Shown here piece by piece: positions 51,487-60,042 of a DNA stretch of 64,000 nt. Below the pieces are notes generated by a model. That model searched no databases. It had not been told where the DNA came from and saw only the letters and a program-made list of their open reading frames with translations. The first letter of the stretch is position 1; each line of letters starts with the position of its first letter. The stretch covers positions 1-64,000 of the forward strand of contig JAWKRB010000029.1 of assembly GCA_041389885.1 (NCBI GenBank), read 5' to 3'. A program made the translations under genes and the position numbers. The DNA comes from JAWKRB01 sp041389885 (GTDB lineage Bacteria > Myxococcota_A > Polyangia > Polyangiales > Ga0077539).

Positions 51487-52893
51487 TCACAGCTCGGTGG
51501 AGCTCTCGGCCTCGTCGGCGGTCTCGGCCTGCCCCGCGGTGGGCGTGTCGGGCAGGAGCCAACGACCCAGCGCCAGCGCCAGCACCGCCGCGCTCACGCT
51601 CCCGGCGAGCACGCCGACCTTGGCGTTGGCGAGGAGCGTGGCGTCGCGAAACGCGAGGTGGGCGGTGAAGAGCGACATCGTGAAGCCGATGCCCGCCGTG
51701 ACGCCGAGCACCACCAGCTGTCGAAACCCGATCCCCACGGGCAGCGTCGCGAGCCGAAGCCGCAGCGCCAGGGTGCACGCGACCAGCACCCCCAGGGGCT
51801 TGCCGAGCAGCAGCCCGACAGTGACCCCGAGGGTGGTCCGCAGGGGTTCGCCCTGCATCGACGCCCCCTCGAGGGAGACCCCGGCGTTGGCGAGGGCGAA
51901 GAGCGGCATGATCAGAAAGGCGACCCAGGGGTGCAGCGACTCGATCAGGCTCACCGAGGGCGAGATCGCCTCGCGGCGGGCGCTGTCGACCGTGCGCAGG
52001 GCGGCCACCAGGGCGGGGTCGTCGGCGGTCGATCGCGCGCGCTCAGACAGGGTCTCGATGGCCTGGCTGACGGTGTGGCGAAACCCACGGGGGCCGAGCC
52101 ACGCCCTGACCGGGGTGATGAATCCGACGACGACCCCCGCGAGGGTGGGGTGCAGCCCGCTGCGGTAGAACCCGAGCCACACCACCACCGAGGGGAGGAC
52201 GTAGCTCGCCTTGCGCCGCACGCCGATGGCGCGCATCGCGAAGATGCTCAAGACGCCGAGGGCCGCGATGCCCAGGCCGCTCGCCTGGATCCCGCCCGAG
52301 TAGAACACGGCGATGACCACGATGGCCCCGAGGTCGTCGATCACCGCCAGGGCGAGGAGCAGCACGCGCAGCGCGGGGGGAACGCGCCTCCCCAGCGCCG
52401 CGAAGGCGCCCACGGCGAAGGCGATGTCGGTCGCCATGGGGATGCCCCAGCCCGAGCGCGAGCCGCCGTGACCCGCGAGGAGGAGAAAGACCGCGGCGGG
52501 GGCGAGCATGCCGCCCAGGGCCGCGGCGAAGGGCAGCGCGGCGCGCCGCGGGGTCGAGAGCTCGCCGTGGTGGATCTCCCGGCGGATCTCCATGCCCACG
52601 ACGAAGAAGAACACCACCATGAGCACGTCGTTGACGACCCACTCCAGGGAGCGCTCGAAGGTCCACGCGCCCAGGCGCAGGCCCACCTGCGTGTGCAGCA
52701 GCGCCCGAAAGGGCGCGCGCAGCCTGGAGTTCTCGCAGGCCAGCGCGGTGATGGCGGCGCCCACGAGGAGCACCGCGCTCGCGGCCTCGATGCGAAGAAA
52801 GCGCTCGAGGGGACGCGCCGCGAGGCGAGCGAGGCGGAGCATGGGCTCCCAGGCTTCGGGAGGCTTCGGTGGCAGCGGCTCGTCGCCGTTCAT
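51487..52893 (-). CDS. nhaA: Na+/H+ antiporter NhaA
   Basis: 468 aa polytopic inner-membrane antiporter, exchanging Na+ for H+ to keep cytoplasmic pH and sodium low. The ATG at 52893 overlaps the cdd stop by 4 bp (ATGA). The hallmark motifs are present: GMEIRREIHHGELS, GIPMATDIAFAVGA (Asp of the active site), AVIDDLGAIVVIAVFY (the paired Asp residues, Asp163/Asp164 equivalents) and FALANAGVSL. About twelve hydrophobic segments are seen. The last 25 residues are an acidic Glu/Thr/Ala tail. It is somewhat longer than the E. coli protein (388 aa) because of N- and C-terminal extensions. Coupling with cytidine deaminase is unexpected. Confidence 0.95.
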   Translation of the reverse strand: MNGDEPLPPKPPEAWEPMLRLARLAARPLERFLRIEAASAVLLVGAAITALACENSRLRAPFRALLHTQVGLRLGAWTFERSLEWVVNDVLMVVFFFVVGMEIRREIHHGELSTPRRAALPFAAALGGMLAPAAVFLLLAGHGGSRSGWGIPMATDIAFAVGAFAALGRRVPPALRVLLLALAVIDDLGAIVVIAVFYSGGIQASGLGIAALGVLSIFAMRAIGVRRKASYVLPSVVVWLGFYRSGLHPTLAGVVVGFITPVRAWLGPRGFRHTVSQAIETLSERARSTADDPALVAALRTVDSARREAISPSVSLIESLHPWVAFLIMPLFALANAGVSLEGASMQGEPLRTTLGVTVGLLLGKPLGVLVACTLALRLRLATLPVGIGFRQLVVLGVTAGIGFTMSLFTAHLAFRDATLLANAKVGVLAGSVSAAVLALALGRWLLPDTPTAGQAETADEAESSTEL

Positions 52894-53327
52894 CGCGGGG
52901 CTGAGCGGGCGAGGATGTCGCCGCTGAAGCACAGCGGCAGGAGCGTTCGGACCGAGTGCACCGCGCGCACCTCGCCGCCGACCACGAGCCCCACGGGCAG
53001 GTCGAGGTCGAACTCCGCGAGGATCTGCCGGCACGCGCCGCAGGGCGCGCCGGGCTCAGGCCCCGCGGTCGCGACGGCGATGGCGGTCCACTCGCGCCAT
53101 CCCTGGCTCACGGCGCGGGCCACGGTGGCGGCCTCGGCGCAGATGCACAGGGGGTACGACGCGTTCTCGACGTTGCAGCCTCGCACCACGCCTCGCGAGG
53201 TGAGCAGGGCGGCGCCCACGCGGTAGTTCGAGTACGGCGCGTGGGCGCGCCGGCGCGCGCGCTCCGCCGCGGCGGCGAGGTCGCGCCAGGCGGCGTCGGA
53301 GATCGTTCGGGTTCGCTTGCTGGCCAT
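52890..53327 (-). CDS. cdd: Cytidine deaminase
   Basis: 145 aa, typical for the homotetrameric class that converts cytidine and deoxycytidine to uridine and deoxyuridine for pyrimidine salvage. It has the substrate-binding YSNYRVGAALLT, NVENASYPLCICAEA with the catalytic Glu and zinc Cys, and PCGACRQ with the other two zinc Cys residues. All catalytic residues appear intact. The N-terminal dozen residues are Arg/Ser-rich. It is cytoplasmic. The stop overlaps the start of nhaA, so the two are translated as a pair. Confidence 0.96.
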   Translation of the reverse strand: MASKRTRTISDAAWRDLAAAAERARRRAHAPYSNYRVGAALLTSRGVVRGCNVENASYPLCICAEAATVARAVSQGWREWTAIAVATAGPEPGAPCGACRQILAEFDLDLPVGLVVGGEVRAVHSVRTLLPLCFSGDILARSAPR

Positions 53328-53393
53328 CGTCGGGGGCGCGCAGTGTAGCGGGAATCTGGCGCGAGCGCGGCGCCTCGGTGTACCGGCGACGAG

Positions 53394-53738
53394 ATGCGCT
53401 CCATGCTCCGGTCAGGACGGCGACAACCCAGGACCGTCGAGGTGTGCCTCACCTGCGGCGCCACGCCCGGGCAGCGGGTGGCCCTCTGCGACCACCTGCG
53501 CGTCGGGCGCGTCGAGCTCACCCCGCGCAACGCGCGCCTCCTCGCGCAGCTCCGCGGCGCCTGGAGCTACGCCCGGTACATGGCCGAGCGCTTCGAGCAG
53601 ACGGTCGAGGTCGAGGCCCTCGCGGGGCGCGCCACGGTGGCCGTCGGGGACGCGCCGCGAGAGCCTCCCCGCGTCGAGCGCCCGGCGAAGCCCGAGCCGC
53701 CGCCCGCCCGGCAGATCCCGCTCTTCGGCGAGGGCTGA
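53394..53738 (+). CDS. Small protein with CxxC/CxH motif
   Basis: 114 aa. I do not recognise a family. It has CLTCG at residues 18-22 and CDH around 32-34, a possible zinc-binding set. A helical middle follows (ARLLAQLRGAWSYARYMAERFEQ) and a Pro/Arg-rich tail ending PLFGEG. It lies between cdd (divergent, 66 bp) and the MoxR gene (convergent). Codon use matches its neighbours and no competing frame is better, so it is probably a real gene. A second ATG is three codons in. Regulatory or nucleic-acid binding is possible but unsupported. Confidence 0.6.
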   Translation: MRSMLRSGRRQPRTVEVCLTCGATPGQRVALCDHLRVGRVELTPRNARLLAQLRGAWSYARYMAERFEQTVEVEALAGRATVAVGDAPREPPRVERPAKPEPPPARQIPLFGEG

Positions 53739-53755
53739 CCCTCCGGCCCGCTCGG

Positions 53756-54754
53756 TCAGATCGGGACGTCGACGCGCGAGACGATCTCTTGGATCACGCG
53801 CTCGGCGTCGTCGCGGTGGGCGTCGCCGAGAAAGCCCCCGTCGGCGCTGGCCACGCGCACGCGGTGGGCGAGCACCGGCACCGCGAGCTCGGTGATGTCG
53901 TCGGGGATCACGTACGACCTACCCAGCACCAGCGCCCGCGCCCGCGCCGCCCGGAGGAACGCCAGCGCGCCGCGCGTCGACACCCCCATCACGATGGACT
54001 CGTGCGAGCGCGTGGTCGAGACGATCTGGTGGGCGTAGTCGACGAGGCTGTCGTCGACCGCGACCCGGTCGACCTCGCGCTGGGCGCTCACCAGCTGCTC
54101 GAGGGTGAGCACCTGCTCGATGGCCTCGACGGGCTCGACCCCGCCGCGCGTGGCGAGGATGCGCTTCTCGACCTCGGCCTCGGGGTACCCGACGCTGGTG
54201 CGGATCAAGAAGCGGTCGAGCTGGGACTCGGGCAGGGGGTAGGTCCCCGCGGCGTCGTCGGGGTTCTGCGTGGCGATGACCGCGAAGGGCTCCTTGAGCA
54301 CGTGCGTGACGCCGTCGATCGACACCTGCCGCTCGGACATCACCTCGAGCAGCGCGCTCTGCGTGCGCGGCGTGGCGCGGTTGATCTCGTCGGCCACGAG
54401 GATGTGCGTGAACACCGGCCCCGGGCGAAACTCGAACCGCTGCGCCGCGGCGTTGAAGACGTTGACCCCGAGGAGCTCCGACGGCATCAGGTCGGAGGTG
54501 CACTGCACCCGACGAAACTCCGTGCCCAGGGCGCGGGCGAGGGCGCGCGCGAGGGTGGTCTTGCCCACGCCGGGCACGTCTTCGATGAGCAGGTGACCCC
54601 GGGCGAGGAGCGCGATGACCGCGCGCTCGACCACGTCGGGCTTGCCCGCCAGCGCGGTCTCGACCGCGCGTGAGAGGCGCTGCGCGAGCTCGCAGGCGAT
54701 CTTGGAGACCGATCCGATGTTGCTGGCGGGTGTGGTCTGGAGCGGTTCTGCCAT
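53756..54754 (-). CDS. MoxR-family AAA+ ATPase
   Basis: 332 aa. Walker A is GVGKTT (about 62-67, in EDVPGVGKTTLARA), Walker B is ILVADEINR (about 113-121), followed by the sensor-1 region VIATQNPDD, the arginine-finger-like stretch QLDRFLI and sensor-2 region near TRGALAFLRAARARAL. MoxR proteins are chaperone-like ATPases that usually work with a DUF58 and a von Willebrand factor A protein to insert metals or mature envelope complexes. No such partner is next to it here, so it is an isolated MoxR. It is divergent from the histidine-kinase-like gene with a 155-bp gap. Confidence 0.94.
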   Translation of the reverse strand: MAEPLQTTPASNIGSVSKIACELAQRLSRAVETALAGKPDVVERAVIALLARGHLLIEDVPGVGKTTLARALARALGTEFRRVQCTSDLMPSELLGVNVFNAAAQRFEFRPGPVFTHILVADEINRATPRTQSALLEVMSERQVSIDGVTHVLKEPFAVIATQNPDDAAGTYPLPESQLDRFLIRTSVGYPEAEVEKRILATRGGVEPVEAIEQVLTLEQLVSAQREVDRVAVDDSLVDYAHQIVSTTRSHESIVMGVSTRGALAFLRAARARALVLGRSYVIPDDITELAVPVLAHRVRVASADGGFLGDAHRDDAERVIQEIVSRVDVPI

Positions 54755-54909
54755 CGCGCCCTGTAATTCCGAGGACACGCAGTGGTAGCAAGATTCTGCA
54801 GGGGAATGAACCCCCCACCGCGCGCCGCGCCCGCCGCGGGGGCGATGACGCCGCCCCGCCGCGCGAGAACCCCCTCCCAGCCGGCGCGAACGCGCGCTAG
54901 AACCCCGGC

Positions 54910-56004
54910 GTGTCCCTGCGGGCAAAGGTCGTCGCCTCGGTCGCGGCGCTCTCACTCCTGACCCTCGGAGGCGCCTTCACCGGCGCGTACCTCGACGCGC
55001 GGCGTGGCGCGCGCGGCGCCCTCGTCGCGCCGCCCTCGTCGCCTGGCGCGGGGGACTCCGCGGGGCGCGCCCGGTCGCGCCTCGCCGACGAAGACGCGCG
55101 GCTTCGTCGCGCCCTCGCGCTGGTGACGGGCGCGGCGCTGCTGTGGACGCTGCTGGTCGCGGCGTGGCTCACCCGCAGGCTCACCCGCGAGCACCCGGCG
55201 ATCTCGTCGGCGGTGACCCGCGCCGCGGCGGGAGACCTCTCCGCGAGGGTGCTGCCGGTCTCCCAAGGGGCGGAGCTCGACCCCCTCGGCCGCGACGTGA
55301 ACGCGCTGCTCGCGCGGCACGACCGCCTGGTGACCTCGCAGCAGGTGTTCGTCGCGGCGTCGGCCTCGGAGCTCCTCACGCCCCTGCGCGACCTCTACGA
55401 GGCCCTCGTCGTCGCGCGCCGCGACGACCTCGCCGCCGCCGCGCGCCTCGAGGCCCTGGACCGCGCCTTCGCCGACGCGCAGTCGCTGACCTGGCTCGCC
55501 GAAGACCTGCTCACCCTCGGTCGCGTGGGCCGCGTCGGGGAGGGCTCCCTGGACGTGCTCTCGCTGCGCGACGTGTGCCTCTCCGCGCTGGACCTGGTGC
55601 GGGGGTACGCGCGGGCGCGCGGCGTGGCCCTGGGGGTCGACGGCGACGGCTCGGTGCGCGGGCGCGCGGCGGACCTTCGACGGATGGTCGAGCACCTGCT
55701 CGACAACGCCGTGCGGCACAGCCCGCCGGGGGCGCCGGTGCGGGTGATCCTCCGCGAGCACCGCGACGCCGTGGTGCTCAGGGTGAAGGACCAGGGCGAG
55801 GGCGTCGCCGAGGCCGACCGCGCGCGGGTCTTCGACGCCTTCTACCAGGGCGCCGCGCTGCGAGACGACCCCAACGCCGGGCCGGGTCTGGGACTCGCCA
55901 TCGTGCGGGAGATCGCCCGCGCGCACGGCGGCGACGCCGCGGTGGAGGAGCCCGACCCCGCGCGCCGGGGCGCGACGATCGCGGTGACCCTGCCGAAGGC
56001 GTAG
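54910..56004 (+). CDS. Histidine-kinase-like membrane sensor lacking the phospho-accepting His
   Basis: 364 aa. Two transmembrane segments (about 7-27 and 67-89) flank a short Pro/Gly/Ala-rich periplasmic loop. A HAMP-like linker follows (about 90-145). The dimerisation region reads FVAASASELLTPL: the usual SHELRTPL has Ser153 in place of the His. The ATP-binding domain is complete: N box LLDNAVRHSP, G1 VKDQGEGV, F box DAFYQG and G2 GPGLGLAIV. It should bind ATP but cannot autophosphorylate on the usual His; it may act as a regulator of another kinase or have a phosphatase/sensor role. No response regulator is adjacent. Confidence 0.9.
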   Translation: MSLRAKVVASVAALSLLTLGGAFTGAYLDARRGARGALVAPPSSPGAGDSAGRARSRLADEDARLRRALALVTGAALLWTLLVAAWLTRRLTREHPAISSAVTRAAAGDLSARVLPVSQGAELDPLGRDVNALLARHDRLVTSQQVFVAASASELLTPLRDLYEALVVARRDDLAAAARLEALDRAFADAQSLTWLAEDLLTLGRVGRVGEGSLDVLSLRDVCLSALDLVRGYARARGVALGVDGDGSVRGRAADLRRMVEHLLDNAVRHSPPGAPVRVILREHRDAVVLRVKDQGEGVAEADRARVFDAFYQGAALRDDPNAGPGLGLAIVREIARAHGGDAAVEEPDPARRGATIAVTLPKA

Positions 56005-56102
56005 CCGCGACGACGGGGCGAGAAGCCCCGCCGCGACGGCGCTCGACGCGCCAGGGCCTTGACGCGCGGGGGCCCGGCGGCGATGGATCGTGCGCAGGTC
56101 TG

Positions 56103-56663
56103 ATGGAGCCCCTCACCCCGCTGCGCAGGAACTTTCTGATCACCCTGGGGCTCTGCGTCGCGGTGGTCCTGCGGATCACGAAGCCCGAGCACCGCAGGGT
56201 GCCCCCTCCGCCGATCTCTCCCTACGCCGCCGACAACGGCGCCTCGGGCGCGCCGCCGGTGGAGGGCGACGACCTCAGCCAGCGCGCGCGCGAGGCCCTC
56301 ATCGCGAGGCTCCGCCGCGCGCCGCACTCCCCGGCGTGGATCGCCGCGCCCGCGACGTCGCCCGGCGCGGTGCGCCTCGCGGAGTCGCTCTCGCTCGCCT
56401 TCAGCCGCGCGGGGTGGGACGTGCGCCCGGTGGTGCAGCTCGGCTGGTCGGTGCGCCCCGGGCTCTACCTCTACGCCGCCGACCCCACCGCCCCGCCGTA
56501 CTTCGAAGACGCCCGCGCGGCCCTCGAGGCCGCGGGCCTCCAGATCACCGTCGGCACCGACTACCGGGCGTTCTACGCCGAGCGGAGCGCGCAGCCCGGC
56601 TGGCGCGGGGTGCAGATGGCGCGGGATCAGACCTGGGTGCTGCTCATCGGGCGGCGGGACTGA
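56103..56663 (+). CDS. Single-pass membrane protein of unknown function
   Basis: 186 aa. A single hydrophobic segment near the N-terminus (about residues 10-24, FLITLGLCVAVVL) probably anchors it, followed by a Pro-rich stretch (PPPPISPY). The remainder is a mixed alpha/beta domain: helix SLSLAFSRAGWDVRPV, strand PGLYLYAAD, helix ARAALEAAGLQITVG and a final WVLLIGRRD strand. No family is recognised. It lies 98 bp after the kinase-like gene on the same strand and could be its partner. It converges with the amine oxidase gene, 15 bp apart. Confidence 0.72.
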   Translation: MEPLTPLRRNFLITLGLCVAVVLRITKPEHRRVPPPPISPYAADNGASGAPPVEGDDLSQRAREALIARLRRAPHSPAWIAAPATSPGAVRLAESLSLAFSRAGWDVRPVVQLGWSVRPGLYLYAADPTAPPYFEDARAALEAAGLQITVGTDYRAFYAERSAQPGWRGVQMARDQTWVLLIGRRD

Positions 56664-56678
56664 AGCCCCCCGGGAGGG

Positions 56679-58343
56679 TCAGCGAACGGCGTCGTAGACC
56701 TCGGTGGCCGCGCGGATGCCCGAGAGGGCGCCGCCCTCCATGAACCCCTGCCACTCGTAGAACGAGCTCGTGTGCTCCCCCGCGAAGTGCAGGTTGTCGA
56801 CGGGCTTCGCCTCGTTGTCGGCGATGGTGGTGAAGTACCCGGGGTGGTTCGCCGTGTAGCTCCCGAGGGCGTTGGGGCTCGAGGGCCAGTGCTCCAGGTG
56901 CACCACGAGGTCGCCGCGGGCGTCGCGCCGGGTGGCGGCCTGCGCGCCGGGGAAGATCCGCTCCAGGTCGGTGAGGAAGCGCTGCGCCTCGGCCTGCGGG
57001 CGTCGGGGGTCGAGGGCCGCGCCGCGGTTGCCCGAGGAGTAGTCGGTGAGCACGCCGCGGTCGACGGCGCTGCGCGCGGGGTTCGTCTCCCAGGTGGCCT
57101 GGTGGTTCGCGAGGTCGGAGTACGAGCCGCCGGTGGAGCCGAGCGCGGCCCAGGGGCGAGACGTGAAGCCGATCATCATCTTCGCGTTGGTGCCGTAGCG
57201 CAGCTCGCGAATGGCGCGGGTCTTCCACGCCGGCAGCCCGAGCGACGCGTGGAGCTCGACGCCGCGGAGCACCGAGAAGGGCAGGGTGATCACCGCCCGG
57301 TCGTGCGTGCGCACCACCGTGCGCCGGCCGCTGGTGAACGTGAGCTCGATGCGACCGCCCGAGGTCTTCGCGACCCGCGCGAGGCGCATGCCCAGCTCGG
57401 CCGGGCGGGCGAGCCGCGCGTGGAGCTCCAGCGGGATGCGGCCGTTGCCCTCGGTGACGTGAAAGCGCTCGTCGGAGAAGATCCCGAAGGGTTGAAACCG
57501 ATTGCGGCGGTCGGCGTGGAGAAACAGCAGCATCGCCAGCGCGCTCTGCTCGCGGACCTCGAGGCCGTACTCGATGTTGTAGACGACATCGAGGACCTTT
57601 CGCAGCAGCGGCCCCGCCTGTCGCGAGTCGAGGTAGTCGGCGAGGTTCGTGAGGTCGAGGGCGACGTCGGCGTCGGTGTGCGCGTCGGCCGTGGGCGAGC
57701 CCACCGCGCGGAGGTCATCGCGCATCGCGTCGACGAAGGCGCGGTACTCGTCGACCACCGCGGACTCGGGGTGGAGCGAGCCGTCGAAGTGGTAGAACAC
57801 CTCGCCCTCCTCGCGCTGAAAGCTCTCCAGCGTGAGGCCGAACTCCCTCGCGTAGCCGCGCATCGTCTGGTGCGTCGTGTCGATGAGCTCGCCGCCGCGC
57901 TCCACCACCTGCCCCGGGAACACCCCGTCGAGGGACCAGCACCGACCGCCCACGCGGTCAGACGCCTCGTAGAGCGTCGCGGTCACGCCGCGGCGCTGGA
58001 GCTCGTAGGCCGTGGTGAGCCCGGCGAGGCCCGCGCCCACCACGGCGATGTCGGCCGAGGACGCGCCGTTGCCGCCGCCGTTCGCGTTGCCGCCGCGGGC
58101 GGGCTGCGCGACGCGGCCCAGGGCCTCATCCGGGGCGCACCCCATCGCCGCGAGGACCGACGACGCCGCCGCCGCGCCGAAGAGCGAGATCGCGCCGCGT
58201 CGGGTCAGCCCGCCGGCGTCGCGCAGGCGCTGCGCCTCGGCGAGCGCCTCGACGCCCTCCCGCGTGGGGATGCCATGCTTGTCGAGAAAACGCGCCCGAC
58301 CTGCGAGCAACGCGAAGCGACCGAACAGGTACGACCTGGCCAT
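56679..58343 (-). CDS. Flavin monoamine oxidase-like protein with Tat/lipobox signal
   Basis: 554 aa FAD-dependent oxidase. After a 45-residue leader the sequence has a twin-arginine motif (LTRRGAISLFGAA; Arg48-Arg49) and a lipobox-like VLAAMGC (Cys69), so it is probably exported folded and lipidated. The dinucleotide-binding motif GAGLAG is at 103-108 (AVVGAGLAGLTTAYEL), followed by YEASDRVGGRC and the FAD C-terminal fragment FAGEHTSSFYEWQGFMEGG. The family oxidises amines or amino acids, releasing H2O2 and ammonia. A long leader before the Tat motif is unusual. The substrate is unknown. It follows the acyl-CoA ligase gene on the same strand, with a GC hairpin at 58391-58410 between them. 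Confidence 0.92.
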   Translation of the reverse strand: MARSYLFGRFALLAGRARFLDKHGIPTREGVEALAEAQRLRDAGGLTRRGAISLFGAAAASSVLAAMGCAPDEALGRVAQPARGGNANGGGNGASSADIAVVGAGLAGLTTAYELQRRGVTATLYEASDRVGGRCWSLDGVFPGQVVERGGELIDTTHQTMRGYAREFGLTLESFQREEGEVFYHFDGSLHPESAVVDEYRAFVDAMRDDLRAVGSPTADAHTDADVALDLTNLADYLDSRQAGPLLRKVLDVVYNIEYGLEVREQSALAMLLFLHADRRNRFQPFGIFSDERFHVTEGNGRIPLELHARLARPAELGMRLARVAKTSGGRIELTFTSGRRTVVRTHDRAVITLPFSVLRGVELHASLGLPAWKTRAIRELRYGTNAKMMIGFTSRPWAALGSTGGSYSDLANHQATWETNPARSAVDRGVLTDYSSGNRGAALDPRRPQAEAQRFLTDLERIFPGAQAATRRDARGDLVVHLEHWPSSPNALGSYTANHPGYFTTIADNEAKPVDNLHFAGEHTSSFYEWQGFMEGGALSGIRAATEVYDAVR

Positions 58344-58390
58344 GAGAACCTCCCGACGTGGTGAGACGCTTACTATCCCAACGGGAGGGA

Positions 58391-58410
58391 CCGCGGGAAG
58401 CCACCCGCGG
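58391..58410 (-). terminator. GC hairpin between ligase and oxidase genes
   Basis: CCGCGGG (58391-58397), a 6-nt loop and CCCGCGG (58404-58410) form a 7-bp stem just after the ligase stop on the minus strand. It may attenuate transcription into the oxidase gene. Confidence 0.35.
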
Positions 58411-58418
58411 GGCAGACG

Positions 58419-59951
58419 TCAGCCTCGCAGCTCGCGCTTGAGGATCTTGCCCGTGGGGCCCTTGGGCAGCGCCTCCATGAACACCACCTCGCGGGGGTAC
58501 TTGTACGAGGCGAGGTGCTGCTTGCAGTACGCGATGATGTCCTCGGCCGAGGCGCTCTGCCCCGGCTTGAGCGCCAGCACGGCCTTGACCTCTTCGCCGT
58601 GGCTCGGGTGCGCGACGCCGATCACCGCCGCCTCCATCACCGCCGGGTGGGCGTACAGCACCTCTTCGATCTCCCGCGGGTACACGTTGTACCCCCCGCG
58701 GATGATCATGTCCTTCTTGCGGTCGACGATGGCGTAGTACCCGTCGTCGTCGCGCACGGCGATGTCGCCGCTGTGGAACCACCCGTCGCGGATCGCCTCG
58801 GCGGTGGCCTCGGGGCGCTTGTAGTACGACTTCATCACGTTGTGCCCGCGGATGCAGACCTCGCCGGGCGCGCCGCTCTCGGTGATGACCTTGCCCTCGG
58901 CGTCTTCGAGCTGAAACTCCACGCCCCAGATGGGCAGGCCGATGGAGCCTGGCTTCTTCGGCCGATCGAGGCGGTTGAAGCTCGCGACGGGCGAGGTCTC
59001 CGAGAGCCCGTAGCCCTCGAGGATGCTCACGCCGTACTTCGCGTCGAAGGCCGCCATCACCTCGACGGGCATCGCGGAGCCCCCCGAGACGCAGTACTTC
59101 AGCGACGAGAGCTCGAAGCGCGACGCCTCGGGGTGGTGCAGCAGGGCGAAGTACATCGTGGGCACGCCCGCGAAGACCGTGACCTTGTGCTGCTGCATCA
59201 GCGTGAGCGCCGCGGTGGGGTCGAAGCGCGGGAGCAGCACGAGGGTCGAGCCCGCCGAGAGCCCGCCGTTCTGGAGCACGGTCTGGCCGAAGCTGTGAAA
59301 GAGCGGGAGCGTCACCAGCAACGTGTGGTGCGAGGACGAGAGCGGGAGCAGGTCGTTGGCCGTGTAGCGGGCGTTGTAGAACAGGTTGAAGTGCGTGAGC
59401 TCCGCGCCCTTGGGACGCCCGGTGGTGCCCGAGGTGTAGAGGATCACGGCGGTGTCGTCGGGCATCGTCGCCGGCGCCTCGGTGACCGGCGCCGCGGCGC
59501 CCAGGATCGCGGAGAAATTCACGGCCCCCTCGGGGGCGCTGAGGTCGGCGCGGTCGGCCTTCACCGCCACGAGGTGCTTGCACGCGTCGACGCGCGCGAA
59601 GGCGGCCTGCGCCTGGGGGAGAAAGCCCTCCCAGGCGATGAGCGCGACGGCGTCGGAGTCGTCGAGGTGGTAGGCGATCTCGTCGGCGGTGAGCAGCACG
59701 TTCAGCGGCACCACGGGGTTCGCGGCGTAGTGCGCGCCGTAGTAGGCGATGACGAACTGCGGGACGTTGGGGAGCAGCAGCGCGACGTGCTGTCCCGGCT
59801 TCAGCCCGAGGGACCGCAGCGCGCCGGCGAAGCGCCGGGCCATGCCGTCGAGCGTCGCGTAGGGGATCGTGACGTCGCCCACGATCACGGCCGCGCGCTC
59901 GGGGTGAACGCGCGCCGTCTCGCGGAGCAGGGTAGCGAGGTTGAGACTCAT
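58419..59951 (-). CDS. Long-chain acyl-CoA synthetase/AMP-dependent ligase
   Basis: 510 aa ANL-superfamily enzyme that activates a carboxylic acid as an acyl-adenylate and transfers it to coenzyme A. The P-loop-like AMP motif is YTSGTTGRPKGAELTH, then GYGLSETSP, the hinge/ribose strand YYAIVDRKKDMIIRGGYNV and the C-terminal catalytic lysine region PTGKILKREL. All are intact. It is cytoplasmic. The best fit is long-chain or medium-chain fatty-acid CoA ligase (FadD/Alk group); the exact chain length cannot be read. It lies between the oxidase gene and the peptidoglycan-binding protein gene on the same strand. Confidence 0.95.
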   Translation of the reverse strand: MSLNLATLLRETARVHPERAAVIVGDVTIPYATLDGMARRFAGALRSLGLKPGQHVALLLPNVPQFVIAYYGAHYAANPVVPLNVLLTADEIAYHLDDSDAVALIAWEGFLPQAQAAFARVDACKHLVAVKADRADLSAPEGAVNFSAILGAAAPVTEAPATMPDDTAVILYTSGTTGRPKGAELTHFNLFYNARYTANDLLPLSSSHHTLLVTLPLFHSFGQTVLQNGGLSAGSTLVLLPRFDPTAALTLMQQHKVTVFAGVPTMYFALLHHPEASRFELSSLKYCVSGGSAMPVEVMAAFDAKYGVSILEGYGLSETSPVASFNRLDRPKKPGSIGLPIWGVEFQLEDAEGKVITESGAPGEVCIRGHNVMKSYYKRPEATAEAIRDGWFHSGDIAVRDDDGYYAIVDRKKDMIIRGGYNVYPREIEEVLYAHPAVMEAAVIGVAHPSHGEEVKAVLALKPGQSASAEDIIAYCKQHLASYKYPREVVFMEALPKGPTGKILKRELRG

Positions 59952-60042
59952 CGAGGGCCCTCCGTGGGAGTGAGGGCCGGGATCATCGCACGCGTCACGC
60001 CCCCGGCGGGAGCCGCGCGCGGCGTCTGCGTCGACGCGGGGC

